A stretch of 64,000 nucleotides of DNA from CAJCJE01 sp963818685 (GTDB lineage Bacteria > Actinomycetota > Actinomycetes > Mycobacteriales > Pseudonocardiaceae): assembly GCA_963818685.1 (NCBI GenBank), contig CAWFTJ010000001.1, positions 62,001 through 126,000 on the forward strand, written 5' to 3'. How positions within the stretch are numbered: position 1 is the first letter of the stretch; each line of letters begins with the position of its first letter. The position numbers and the translations under genes were made by a program. Positions 8,090 through 16,305 of the stretch are shown here, piece by piece. Under the pieces are notes generated by a model. That model was not told the origin of the DNA. It saw nothing but the letters and a program-made list of their open reading frames with translations, and did no database searches.

Positions 8090-9830
8090 CGCTCCACACC
8101 AGCTGGGTGCCACCGGTCGGCACGCGCTCGGTCCGGAACGAGCCACCGGTCTGCTCGGCTCGCTGCCGCAGGTTGTGCAGGCCGCTACGGGCCACCGTCT
8201 CCGGAATGCCGACACCGTTGTCGGTGACGTCGATGACCAGGTCGTCGTCGACCGACACGGTGACCATCAGCTCGGTGGCGGCGGCGTGGCGCACGACGTT
8301 GCTGACCGCCTCGCGCACCACCGCCTGCGCGTGCTCGGCCAACCCGGCCGGCACCACGTCGAGCGGACCGGCCATCCGGATCGTGGTGCGGACGTGCGTG
8401 CCCTCGGTGATCTCGTTGATCACCTCGTGCAGTACGCCCCGAAGTTTCGGCGCGTCCGACGATTGGGCCTGCAAGTCGAAGATAGCCGTCCTGATGTCCT
8501 GGATCACCTCGTGCAACTGGTCGATGTGCTCGGTCATCCGGCTCGCCGCGGCCGGGCTCTTGGTCAGCCGATGCGTGCCCTGCATGGAAAGACCGATCGC
8601 GAACAGCCGCTGGATGACCTGGTCGTGCAGGTCACGGGCGATCCGGTCCCGGTCGGCCAGCACGTCCAGCTCGCGTCGCGCCGCCTGTCCCTCGGCACGT
8701 TGCAGGGCCAGCGCGGCCTGATCGGCGAAGGAGGACACCACCTGGAGTTCCCGCTCGTCGAACGGCGCGGAGGTCGGCTTGCGCACCGCCAGCAGCACAC
8801 CGGACACGTTCTCCCCCGCCTCCAGCGGCAGCGCCAGCGCCGGCCCGAACTCGACACCGAGCCCGTCGGCGAGGTCGAAGGCCAGGTTGGGCACGCTGCG
8901 TGGCACGTGATCGGCGAACACCGCGCCCGACGTCGATCCGGAGATCGGAATCTCCTTGCCGTTCAGGGTGTCCGACCCAAGCCCAGCCGACACGGCGACC
9001 CGCAGTACGGTAACGGCCGACGCCGGTGCCTCCTCAAGATCATCGGGCAGCGCGATGACGGTGTAGTCCGCGCCGACCAACTCCTGCGCCCGAGTGGCGA
9101 TCAACCGCAGCACGTCAGCGGGGTTGGTGCCGGCCAGCAGCTCGCTGGTGACCTCGCTGGAGGCGGCCAGCCAGTGTTCGCGGCGACGCGCCTCCTCATA
9201 GAGCCGGGCGTTGTCCACGGCGATACCTGCCGCACCGGCCAGCGCCTGGAGCAGCACCTCGTCGTCCTCGGTGAAGCTCTCGCCGTTGCGCTTCTCGGTC
9301 AGGTAGAGCCGGCCGAACACCTGGCCCCGGGTGCGGACCGGCGCGCCGAGGAAGGTGTGCATCGGCGGGTGGTTCGCCGGGAAGCCGACCGAGGCTGGAT
9401 GCGCCGAGATCTCCTCAAGCCGCAACGGTTTGGCGTCCTCGATCACCACACCGAGCACGCCGCCCCCGGTCGGCAGCGGCCCGATCCGCTCCCGGGTCTC
9501 GTCGTCGATGCCGACGTAGACGAACTCGTCGAGCATGCCGCTCTCGCCGAGCACGCCGAGCGCGCCGTAGCCGGCGTCGACCAGGTCGATCGCGGCCTGC
9601 ACGATCCGGCGCAGCGTCGTCTCCAGCTCCAGGCCGGAGGAGACCGCGAGGACGGCGTTGACCAGTCCGCTCATCTGGATTCGCGTTGTGCCGACGATGT
9701 CCTCGATCCGTTCCTGAACCTCGTCCAGCAGTTCACGCAGCCGTGCCTGCGCGACCGCGCCGCCGACGCGGGGCAGCTCACCCCGCCACGACCCCTCGTC
9801 GTTGAGCTGGGTATCCGCGGGATTGGGCAC
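8076..9830 (-). CDS. GAF-domain sensor histidine kinase, DevS/DosT-like
   Basis: This 584-residue soluble kinase has two GAF domains (about residues 60-205 and 225-370), a HisKA_3 dimerisation helix with RDLHDQVIQRLFAIG and phospho-acceptor His402, and a C-terminal HATPase with REAVSNVVRHA and DNGVGIP. This architecture and length match DevS/DosT-type sensors, which use GAF-bound haem to sense oxygen, NO or redox state and phosphorylate a NarL-type regulator. Whether the first GAF binds haem cannot be settled by eye. The start is GTG 9830. It is divergent from the nitroreductase gene and convergent with the CBS-BON gene. No DevR-like partner is present in the window. Confidence 0.88.
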   Translation of the reverse strand: MPNPADTQLNDEGSWRGELPRVGGAVAQARLRELLDEVQERIEDIVGTTRIQMSGLVNAVLAVSSGLELETTLRRIVQAAIDLVDAGYGALGVLGESGMLDEFVYVGIDDETRERIGPLPTGGGVLGVVIEDAKPLRLEEISAHPASVGFPANHPPMHTFLGAPVRTRGQVFGRLYLTEKRNGESFTEDDEVLLQALAGAAGIAVDNARLYEEARRREHWLAASSEVTSELLAGTNPADVLRLIATRAQELVGADYTVIALPDDLEEAPASAVTVLRVAVSAGLGSDTLNGKEIPISGSTSGAVFADHVPRSVPNLAFDLADGLGVEFGPALALPLEAGENVSGVLLAVRKPTSAPFDERELQVVSSFADQAALALQRAEGQAARRELDVLADRDRIARDLHDQVIQRLFAIGLSMQGTHRLTKSPAAASRMTEHIDQLHEVIQDIRTAIFDLQAQSSDAPKLRGVLHEVINEITEGTHVRTTIRMAGPLDVVPAGLAEHAQAVVREAVSNVVRHAAATELMVTVSVDDDLVIDVTDNGVGIPETVARSGLHNLRQRAEQTGGSFRTERVPTGGTQLVWSAPLP

Positions 9831-9921
9831 GATTCACTCTCGCACACGGCGACCGGCCGGGCCAGGCCGAGAACACCAGGCCGAAACGCCTTGGCCGACG
9901 GTGACCTTGGCCAGCTGGCCA

Positions 9922-9936
9922 GGGCCCTTCGCCTCT
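9922..9936 (+). promoter_or_regulatory. Candidate DevR/DosR-like box upstream of the nitroreductase gene
   Basis: GGGCCC-TTC-GCCTCT matches the left half and spacer of the site at 6546-6560 and again ends 63 bases before the start codon of the downstream gene. The right half is poorly conserved, so this is tentative. Confidence 0.25.
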
Positions 9937-9998
9937 GCGATCGGCCGTGCCCGAAGCGGACAGTGGAGTCGAAGAAGTCACCAGCGGAAGGAACGGCC

Positions 9999-10991
9999 AT
10001 GACTGCCGTCGGCACTCTGACCAGCGACCGAGTCCGGACCGTGCTGTCCGCGGCCACGACGGCTCCCTCCCTGCACAACAGCCAGCCCTGGCGCTTCCGC
10101 TGCACCCCGTCGGCGATCGAACTCTACGCGGACGACGCGCAGTCGCTGCCGGTCGCCGACCCGGACGGCCGAGAACTCCGGATCGCCTGTGGAGCGGCCC
10201 TGTTGAACCTGCGGGTCGCCATCGCCGGTCTGGGCATCCACCCGGTGGTTCGCCTGCTGCCCGATCCGCACCGGCCCGACCTGCTCGCCACGGTCGCGCC
10301 GCAGGGGCGCCGCCCGGTGACGCCAGAGGATCTCAGCCTGCTGGCCGCGATGCCACGCCGACGGACCAACCGGCGGCCGTTCACCCCGGTCTCGGTGCCG
10401 CCGAGGGTGATCAACAGCCTGCGCAGGGCGGCCAAGGTGGAACAGGCGTGGCTCGCCAGGGTGGCTCCCGCGCAACTGCCGCTGCTGCGGTCGATGGTCC
10501 GGCAGGCACACGCCCTCCAACAGAAGGACCCGGCGTTCCGGGCGGAATGGGCGGAGTGGACCGGCCGGGAGCGCGGCGAGGTGGTCGGCGTGCCGGCGCG
10601 CAGCAGCGGACCGCGCCCTGAGCCGCAGGACCAATGGGTGTTGCGGGACTTCAGCGCCGGCACGGCCCGATCCAGGGTGCCTGGGAAGGATTTCGAACCG
10701 AACCCGCTGATCGTCACGGTTGGCTCGTTCCACGACCTGCCGCTGGCCCAGTTGCAGGCCGGGCAGGCCATGCAGCGGGTGCTGCTGACCGCGACGGCCG
10801 AGGGCCTTTCCGCGTCGTTCCTGTCCCAGGTGGTCGAGGTGGCAACGGTGCGCCGACAGTTGCGTGGGTTGGTCGGCGGTGGCCTGTGGCCGCAGGTGGT
10901 GCTACGTCTTGGCTATGGCACGGTCGCGCCCTCCACGCCGCGGCGACCGCTCTGCGACGCGCTCGACAACGGGGTACTCGGCATGGTCTGA
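9999..10991 (+). CDS. Acg-family FMN-dependent nitroreductase-like protein
   Basis: ATG 9999 follows GGAAGGAACGGCC and gives 330 residues. The N-terminal SLHNSQPWRF motif and the RRTNRRPF motif (about residue 125) are characteristic of the Acg (Rv2032-like) branch of the nitroreductase fold. This branch sequesters or uses FMN, and its members are strongly induced in dormancy. C-terminal QAMQRVLLTATAEGLS and a conserved hydrophobic LRLGYG segment fit the same family. It is divergent from the DevS-like kinase with a 168-base shared control region. The stop is directly followed by a haemoglobin remnant in the same frame, which suggests a deletion between the two. Confidence 0.88.
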   Translation: MTAVGTLTSDRVRTVLSAATTAPSLHNSQPWRFRCTPSAIELYADDAQSLPVADPDGRELRIACGAALLNLRVAIAGLGIHPVVRLLPDPHRPDLLATVAPQGRRPVTPEDLSLLAAMPRRRTNRRPFTPVSVPPRVINSLRRAAKVEQAWLARVAPAQLPLLRSMVRQAHALQQKDPAFRAEWAEWTGRERGEVVGVPARSSGPRPEPQDQWVLRDFSAGTARSRVPGKDFEPNPLIVTVGSFHDLPLAQLQAGQAMQRVLLTATAEGLSASFLSQVVEVATVRRQLRGLVGGGLWPQVVLRLGYGTVAPSTPRRPLCDALDNGVLGMV

Positions 10992-11355
10992 GACCACCTG
11001 CTCAGCCTCGCCGAGGCGTGGCACGTCAGGGTGATGGCCGATCCGGTCGTCAGCCACGCATTCAGCTACGGATTCCATCCTCGACCCAGTGCGCGACTTG
11101 CCGCGTACTGGGCGCAGGCGCTCGGTGGACCGACCACGTACACCGACGCACGAGGAGATGGACCTGCGGGCGATCGCCTGCTTCGACAAGGCATTGGCCG
11201 ACAGCGGCATCGACGCTGATCCGCTTCGCCAGGTTCTGCACGACTACTTCACCTGGGCGACCACGACAACCATGTCGCGCTACCACGATTCCGCCGACGA
11301 CGTGCCCGAGAACCTGAGCCTGCCCCTGTGGTCGTGGGACGGGTTACAGAAGTGA
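10992..11355 (+). pseudogene. Truncated haemoglobin (group II) remnant
   Basis: Directly after the nitroreductase stop the same frame reads HLLSLAEAWH and VVSHAFSYGFHP, then LAAYWAQALGGPTTYTDA. A second frame continues with HEEMDLRAIACFDKALAD, QVLHDYFTWAT and a C-terminal LPLWSWDGLQK. These are segments of an actinobacterial group II truncated globin, with the HAF...FHP and HEEMD stretches near the haem pocket. The start codon and N-terminal ~20 residues are absent, and roughly 15 codons are missing between TYTDA and HEEMD with a frame change at about 11143. It cannot encode a full globin. An intact copy would fit the hypoxia theme. Confidence 0.7.
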
Positions 11356-11362
11356 CGTTCGC

Positions 11363-12088
11363 TCAGTGGCTGTTGCCGCTACCGGATGCGCTGCTGGATG
11401 CGCTGTCGGGTGCCAGGAATCGCAGGACGGTCTCGGTGAAGGCGGCAGGTTCGGCGTGATGGATCAGGTGCCCGGCCGGGATGGTCTCGACACGGGCGTG
11501 GGGAATACGGTCGGCAAGCTCGACGACGCGGTCTTGGCGGATGTGGCTTTCCGGCCCGCCGCCGAGGACCAAGGTGTCCGCCGTGATCTGGCCGAGCTGC
11601 TCCAGCCAGGCCGGGTCGGGATTGTCGATCTGGTTGCGGACCGCCAGCACCATCTCCCAGTCGTAGGGCAGCTCGCCGGCGGGCCTGTCCGGAATGCTCG
11701 CCGTGCGGGGCAACGGCGCCGCGACATCCTCAAGAACCAGTCGGCTCACCCGTTCGGGTCGCGCGGCGGCGAGCAGGAACGCCACGATTCCGCCCAGTGA
11801 GTGGCCAACCAGGTCCACCCGGTCAAGCTCGTTGGCATCCAGGAACCCGAGCACGTCCGCGCACATGAGTTCCAGCGAGTAGTCGCCAGGCCAGTCGCTG
11901 CGTCCATGCCCGCGCAGGTCAGGTGCGTACACCCGCCAATGCCGGGCAAACGCCGGTGCCACGCCGCTCCAGTCGGCGCCATCCTCGCCCAGCGCATGGA
12001 GCAACACCATCGGCGTCGCGTCTTGCGGACCCCAGACCTGATAGGCCAGTCCGATTCCGGCCACGTCGATCCTGAGATGATCGCTCAT
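11363..12088 (-). CDS. Alpha/beta hydrolase
   Basis: I chose ATG 12088 (241 residues) because the fold begins at once; an upstream TTG at 12118 would add ten residues. Visible elements are an oxyanion-loop LLHALGEDGADW, LRGHGRSDW, the nucleophile elbow GHSLGG (Ser about residue 97), and a late GHLIHH that can supply the catalytic histidine. The tail is Ser/Gly-rich. It is a monomeric cytoplasmic hydrolase of the large family that includes esterases and haloperoxidase-like enzymes; the substrate cannot be inferred. It is convergent with the haemoglobin remnant. Confidence 0.85.
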   Translation of the reverse strand: MSDHLRIDVAGIGLAYQVWGPQDATPMVLLHALGEDGADWSGVAPAFARHWRVYAPDLRGHGRSDWPGDYSLELMCADVLGFLDANELDRVDLVGHSLGGIVAFLLAAARPERVSRLVLEDVAAPLPRTASIPDRPAGELPYDWEMVLAVRNQIDNPDPAWLEQLGQITADTLVLGGGPESHIRQDRVVELADRIPHARVETIPAGHLIHHAEPAAFTETVLRFLAPDSASSSASGSGNSH

Positions 12089-12153
12089 GGTGACAAGGGT
12101 AGGGACCGCTTCACGCAATGGGGACCGCGTTCACCAGCGGCGCAACGCGGAGC

Positions 12154-12181
12154 GGCGGGTGGCCCCTCGGGACCACCCGCC
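12154..12181 (-). terminator. Hairpin downstream of the Gly-rich secreted protein gene
   Basis: GGCGGGTGG and CCACCCGCC form a perfect 9-bp stem around a 10-base loop, 21 bases past the stop of the minus-strand gene at 12202-12453. No T-tract follows, which is common for actinobacterial terminators. Confidence 0.45.
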
Positions 12182-12201
12182 GGTGGGGTTACCTGACTGG
12201 A

Positions 12202-12453
12202 TCAGCCGCTGCCCTCAATGCCGCCGGAGGTGGCACCACTGCCCGAGATGCCGCCGGGGATCGCGCCGGTCCCCCCGACGCCGCTGGAGACCGCGCCGGT
12301 CCCCTGGATGCCGGCCGGGCTGACGAAGGTGTGCTGGGCCGGCGCTGCCGCGGCCGATGCCGGGAATGCCGCTGCGGTGCCGGCGAGCACAGCCGCCGCC
12401 ACCAACAGGGCTTTCGGTAGCGATACCGATCTGGATAAGGACGGAACTCTCAT
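12202..12453 (-). CDS. Small Gly/Ser-rich secreted protein (83 aa)
   Basis: ATG 12453 follows AAGGAG six to seven bases upstream, so the earlier in-frame ATGs are not used. A signal peptide (KALLVAAAVLAGTAAAFPASA, split by function into a hydrophobic core and an AxA-type cleavage site) leads to a mature part of about 40 residues. That part consists of repeated GxGAxxxGxxGSG units. The composition suggests a disordered extracellular or cell-wall peptide; no family is recognised. The start codon overlaps the end of the chimeric CBS frame on the same strand. Confidence 0.6.
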   Translation of the reverse strand: MRVPSLSRSVSLPKALLVAAAVLAGTAAAFPASAAAAPAQHTFVSPAGIQGTGAVSSGVGGTGAIPGGISGSGATSGGIEGSG

Positions 12454-13073
12454 TACGAATCTCCTTGCGGGCAAAGGAAGACCTGTGCGAGCAAGGCCAG
12501 ACTACCCGCTGCCGGTGACCAGACACCGAGCCTGAGCGGCAAAAAGTTCTTGCCGCCACTACACCGGTTGGCCGGGCCACACCCAGTCGCATACCTCGGG
12601 CAGGTCCTCGCCGTATTCGCGGATCCAGTCGTGGTGTCGTTCGCGGGCGTCCACCATCTCCTGTCGGAGGGCGGCCACGTGCGCGCCGAGACCGGGCACC
12701 CGGTCGATGACGTCGAGCCATCCACGATCGGGACGCTCCGCACCCGGTCGTCCAGCATCACGGTGACCAGGTCCACCACGTCGGTTCCGGGCCCCGTGGT
12801 GATCACGGTCAAGGTCATCACGTCGCCGACGGTCGCCATGACCGGGGCGCTCGCGGAGTGGTAATCGGGGTGCGCGGAGCGGTAGCGGGGGTCACGCGGG
12901 AACCTGTCGTGCACGAGGTCGGCCTCGGTCACGATGCCGATCAGCCTGTCGTCCTCGTCCAGCACCGGCAGGGCGGTGAAGCCGTTGCCAGCCAACAGTT
13001 CCGCCGCCCGCTTCACCGTGGTTCCGGTGGTCACCGTGGCGACAGGGCTGCTCATCACGTCTCGTACTCGCAT
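12453..13073 (-). pseudogene. CBS domain protein with its 3' end replaced
   Basis: ATG 13073 (MRVRDVMSSPVATV) opens a typical first CBS motif with LDEDDRLIGIVTEADLV. A second motif (VGDVMTLTVITTGPG) follows and stops being CBS-like after VRSVPIVDG, near 12720. Beyond that the frame runs on for ~90 unrelated residues to 12453. In the neighbouring frame the same DNA encodes the tail of a phosphoketolase. I infer that a deletion removed the end of the CBS gene and most of a phosphoketolase gene. The gene lies downstream of ackA on the same strand. The N-terminal 1.5 CBS motifs might still be made, but they would not form a normal CBS pair. Confidence 0.65.
12559..12720 (-). pseudogene. xfp: 3' remnant of a phosphoketolase gene
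   Basis: In the frame ending at TAG 12559 the last ~53 codons read DVIDRVPGL, then LRQEMVDARERH, YGEDLPEV and a terminal DWVWPG. This is the conserved C-terminal end of xylulose-5-phosphate/fructose-6-phosphate phosphoketolases, which make the acetyl phosphate used by acetate kinase. Only about 7% of the enzyme remains, joined out of frame to the CBS gene. Its position next to ackA supports the identification, since xfp and ackA are commonly adjacent. Confidence 0.65.
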
Positions 13074-13143
13074 CACAGGCCACCTTTCTCGTTTCCCACC
13101 TCGAAGCTAACCTCCGGCCTCGGCTATCGGATGTGGTCGTAGG

Positions 13144-14247
13144 TCACCGAACCCGAGGACTTGTGGCAGCGAGCAGATTCGTTGTCTGGCGGGCCATTTC
13201 CAGGTCCTCCTTGGCGGTGATCACCAGTACCGGAACGCGAGCACCGGCCGGGCTGATCACGCGGTCGCCGGTGCCGTGCGCCCGCATCTGGTCGACCGAG
13301 ACGCCGTAGAGGCGCAGGCTGTTGATCAGATCGGCGATCAGACCCGGTTGGTGTTCGGCGACGCCGCCGGTGAACACCAGCGCGTCGAGTCGGTCGAGCG
13401 AGGCCGACACCGCACCGATCTCGCGGCGCAGCCGGTGCAGGTACACGTCGATCGCCAACGCGGCGTCCGCGTCGCCCCTGTGCAGGGCGGCCAGTACTTC
13501 GCGGATGTCACCGCTGGTGCCGGTCATGCCGGCCAAGCCGGACCGGTAGGACAGTGCATTGGCCAAGCCGGTGCTGCTCGTCACGCCCATGTCCAGCAGG
13601 TGCAGCAACAGTCCCGGATCGACCGATCCCGAGCGGGTGCCCATCATCGCGCCCTCCAACGGGGTGAAGCCCATCGAGGTGTCGACGCTGTGCCCGTCGC
13701 GGATGGCGGTGACCGACACGCCCGATCCGATGTGGCCGCAGACAATGCTCAGCTCGACCGGATCGGCGCCGAGCAGTTCCGCGCAACGCCGCAGGGCGTT
13801 CGCACAGGACAGACCGTGGAACCCGTATCGTCGCAGGCCGAAATCACGCACCCAGTCCCTCGGCAGCCCGTAGCGTGTCGCGGCCTCGGGCATCGCGGCA
13901 TGAAAGGCGGTGTCGAAGCAGGCGACGACCGGCAGGTGGAGTTCACGCGTGATCAGGTCGGCCATGGTCAGCGACAGCGGCTGGTGCAGTGGTGCGAGCG
14001 GGGTCAGTTCGGCCAGCCGGGCGAGCACGATCTCGTTGAGCAGCACTGCCTCGCCGTGCTCGCCACCGTGCACGAATCGGACGGCCGCGGCGTCGATGGG
14101 TGACCAACGGCCAGCCAGTTCGGACAGCGGGACGTGCGCCTTCGATACCGAGGCCGCGTCGATGGTGATCGATTCGCGTTCGACCTCGCCGTCGACGACG
14201 GCGAGTTTCACGCTGGACGAACCGGGGTTCGCGGTCAGGACGCGCAC
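13144..14247 (-). CDS. ackA: Acetate kinase
   Basis: GTG 14247 is preceded by GGGAGG with a 7-base gap and opens at VRVLTANPGSSSVKL, the phosphate-binding N-terminus of the ASKHA fold; in-frame codons farther upstream lack family similarity. Other family landmarks are FVHGGE, CFDTAFH, RRYGFHGLS, CGHIGSGVSV, YRSGLAGMTG and VFTGGVAEH. At 367 residues it is shorter than most acetate kinases (about 390-400) but has all core motifs. It converts acetyl phosphate and ADP to acetate and ATP. The usual source of acetyl phosphate, phosphoketolase, survives here only as a fragment, so it must come from elsewhere or the pathway is lost. Confidence 0.93.
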   Translation of the reverse strand: MRVLTANPGSSSVKLAVVDGEVERESITIDAASVSKAHVPLSELAGRWSPIDAAAVRFVHGGEHGEAVLLNEIVLARLAELTPLAPLHQPLSLTMADLITRELHLPVVACFDTAFHAAMPEAATRYGLPRDWVRDFGLRRYGFHGLSCANALRRCAELLGADPVELSIVCGHIGSGVSVTAIRDGHSVDTSMGFTPLEGAMMGTRSGSVDPGLLLHLLDMGVTSSTGLANALSYRSGLAGMTGTSGDIREVLAALHRGDADAALAIDVYLHRLRREIGAVSASLDRLDALVFTGGVAEHQPGLIADLINSLRLYGVSVDQMRAHGTGDRVISPAGARVPVLVITAKEDLEMARQTTNLLAATSPRVR

Positions 14248-14336
14248 GACACGACCTCCCGTCCATTTCGCTCCTTCTCCGGAGAAGGATCTGCGTCCCG
14301 GACGCGACAGCACAGGGTCGTAGGGCACCGACGGCG

Positions 14337-14351
14337 AGAACCGAACGTCCC
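14337..14351 (-). promoter_or_regulatory. Weak candidate DevR/DosR-like box upstream of ackA
   Basis: On the minus strand GGGACG-TTC-GGTTCT shares the left half and TTC spacer of the sites at 6546 and 9922. It lies 90 bases before the ackA start, a different spacing from the other two. Tentative. Confidence 0.2.
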
Positions 14352-14364
14352 ACGCCAGGGTGAT

Positions 14365-14865
14365 CTACCCGTCGATGTTGCCGACCATGGGCCCGGCCAC
14401 GAAACCCTTGATGTCGTTCAGGTCGCAACCGGTGGCGTCGTGGCTTGCGTAGGTGAGGAATCGGCCGGACAGGGTGCCGCCGCCGGTGGCGCCGGTGAGG
14501 TCGCCGCCTGCGGCGGTGATGGTCCAGGTGCCGAAGATCCGGCCGGAGTTGGTGCAGGTTCGCGGATCCAGGGTGAACGGCCAGGTGTCGAATGCGCCGT
14601 GTACCAGGATGGTCAGGGTGCCACCGCCGACGGCGGCAAGGTCGGTTTCGAGGTAGGTCTTGGTGGGCTGGTCGAACTCCACCGATTCGGCGGTCAGCGA
14701 ACCGGTTCCGTTGATTTCGCCGTTGGCGATGATCGTTGCCGTCGGGTCCTCCACCCGACCTATGACGTCAATACGTTGGTCGGCCGCCGGTGCCGCGACG
14801 GCGACGGGACCGGCCGTGAACAGCAGCAGGAGCGCGACCGGCAACGCCACGATCGCGTTCCGCAT
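14365..14865 (-). CDS. Secreted hypothetical protein (166 aa)
   Basis: ATG 14865 follows GGAAGGAACGGCTC. A clear signal peptide (VALPVALLLLFTAGPVAVA) precedes a ~140-residue mature domain rich in Gly, Thr and beta-strand-like stretches (GTLTILVHGAF; FGTWTITAAGG; GRFLTYASHD). It contains two cysteines (CTNSGRIFG and CDLNDIKG) that could form a disulfide. The composition suggests a beta-barrel secreted protein, but no family is recognised. It lies between ackA and the EF-hand gene on the same strand. Confidence 0.7.
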   Translation of the reverse strand: MRNAIVALPVALLLLFTAGPVAVAAPAADQRIDVIGRVEDPTATIIANGEINGTGSLTAESVEFDQPTKTYLETDLAAVGGGTLTILVHGAFDTWPFTLDPRTCTNSGRIFGTWTITAAGGDLTGATGGGTLSGRFLTYASHDATGCDLNDIKGFVAGPMVGNIDG

Positions 14866-14897
14866 GAGCCGTTCCTTCCGACGGGCCGGCGGGAGGT

Positions 14898-15446
14898 TCA
14901 CGCCGAGGGAATCGGTGCCAGCCAGTTTCCCGGTGCCCGCGGGTCCTCGCTGAAGTAGAACTCCTCCAGGTTTGCCATCCATTCGGCTTTGGAAATCGCG
15001 CCGAGTCCTTCACGGTCCAGGTGCTGGAACGCGACTCTTGCCTGTTCCTCGGAATGGTTCCAGGCGCGGAAATGCTTGATCAGTTCGTCTTCGGAGATCC
15101 GGCCGTCGTGGTTCGAGTCGGCCAGCGCGTAGAAGGAATCGACCAATGCGGTCATCGACGACATGAACGTGTCCCGCTGGCTGAGGAACGCTTCGAATCC
15201 GGCGACGTACTCGTCAAGGGAGACTTCGCCGTCTCCGCTGGTGTCGAACTGTTTGAGCTGCTCCCACGCCGTCCAGGTCCGCCTGGACAGTTCGGCGTAC
15301 TCCGGCGAGTCCGCCGAATATCCGTACGCGTCGCCGTGATTCTTGACCAGCTGTGCTATGTCGTCGTTTCCGATGTGTCCGTCACCATTGACGTCCAGCT
15401 CGCGGAAACCGGCGGAGAGCTTTCTCCTGCGAAATTCAGACAACAT
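14898..15446 (-). CDS. EF-hand calcium-binding protein (calerythrin-like)
   Basis: This 182-residue protein starts at ATG 15446. It has canonical EF loops DVNGDGHIGNDD, DTSGDGEVSLDE and DSNHDGRISEDE, plus a degenerate fourth loop around DREGLGAISKAE. It lacks a signal peptide and membrane segments, so it should be cytoplasmic. The size and four-EF layout match the calerythrin/sarcoplasmic calcium-binding group found in actinomycetes, which buffer or sense Ca2+. It lies 32 bases upstream of the secreted protein gene and is divergent from the methyltransferase gene with a 142-base gap. Three loops look able to bind calcium. Confidence 0.9.
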   Translation of the reverse strand: MLSEFRRRKLSAGFRELDVNGDGHIGNDDIAQLVKNHGDAYGYSADSPEYAELSRRTWTAWEQLKQFDTSGDGEVSLDEYVAGFEAFLSQRDTFMSSMTALVDSFYALADSNHDGRISEDELIKHFRAWNHSEEQARVAFQHLDREGLGAISKAEWMANLEEFYFSEDPRAPGNWLAPIPSA

Positions 15447-15588
15447 GGTCGTACCCGCCTTGCGTGAATTGGCCGGGTCCACATCCTACGCCGGCCAGAG
15501 CCGGTCGCCGAGCACGACGGAGGCGTACGTCTTCGGCGACGTCGTCGTCCTGGAAAAACCAGGTGACAGCCGGCATAGGGTCGTCGGC

Positions 15589-16305
15589 GTGACAACTGAC
15601 ACCGATCACTGGGAATCGCAGGCGCGGAACTGGATCGAGTGGGCTCGTCGGCCCATGTTCGACGCGTACTGGTACTACCGAGAACGGTTCTTCGAGATCC
15701 TTCCCCCGCCCGACGGGCCGACCGTGGACGTCGGGTGTGGAGAGGGACGGGTGAGCAGGGACCTCGCCGCGCGCGGGTACGAGGTCACCGGGGTCGAGCC
15801 GACCCCCACGCTGCTTGCGGCCGCCCGCGAGGCGCACCCCGAGGGCACCTATGTCCAGGCTGCGGCCGCCGAGCTGCCGTTCGAGGACAACAGCGTGCGA
15901 CTCCTGGTGTCCTACAACGCCTTGATGGACTTCGACGATGTCGAGGCGGCGCTCAGGGAGTTCCACCGGGTGGTCGAGCCGGGCGGCCGGGCGGCCCTGT
16001 GCGTCGTGCACCCGGTCGCCGACTCCATCGGGTTCGACGGCGACGACCCGGACGCGCCGTTCGAGATCGCCGGGTCCTACCTGGCCACGAGCCGGTTCAG
16101 CGCGGTCGCCGAACGGGACGGCGTCCGCATGCACTTCAGCGGATGGCACCGGTCGATCGGCGAGTACTCGAAGGCGATCGAAAGCTCGGGGCTGCTGATC
16201 GAGGCCATCCGCGAGCCGTTGCCGGCGGATGACGCACCTGGGCAGGAGTGGGACCGGTGGCGTCGGATGCCGATGTTCATGCACATCCGCTGTCTCAAGA
16301 TCTAG
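15589..16305 (+). CDS. Class I SAM-dependent methyltransferase
   Basis: I chose GTG 15589 (238 residues); the open frame extends upstream but overlaps the divergent EF-hand gene and lacks similarity. Motif I is VDVGCGEGRVSRDLA (about residue 45), followed by acidic post-motif GVEPTPTLL and motif III-like EPGGRAALCVVHP. These are hallmarks of the Methyltransf_11/25 group, which methylates small molecules. An aromatic-rich N-terminus (RRPMFDAYWYYRERFF) may form a lid over the substrate. The 3' end overlaps the convergent cupredoxin gene by 11 bases. The substrate is unknown. Confidence 0.85.
   Translation: MTTDTDHWESQARNWIEWARRPMFDAYWYYRERFFEILPPPDGPTVDVGCGEGRVSRDLAARGYEVTGVEPTPTLLAAAREAHPEGTYVQAAAAELPFEDNSVRLLVSYNALMDFDDVEAALREFHRVVEPGGRAALCVVHPVADSIGFDGDDPDAPFEIAGSYLATSRFSAVAERDGVRMHFSGWHRSIGEYSKAIESSGLLIEAIREPLPADDAPGQEWDRWRRMPMFMHIRCLKI

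Noticed and set aside
8175..9998. Upstream extension of the nitroreductase frame through the sensor kinase gene
   Set aside because: This stretch is antisense to the kinase. A good ribosome site and the family start are at 9999.
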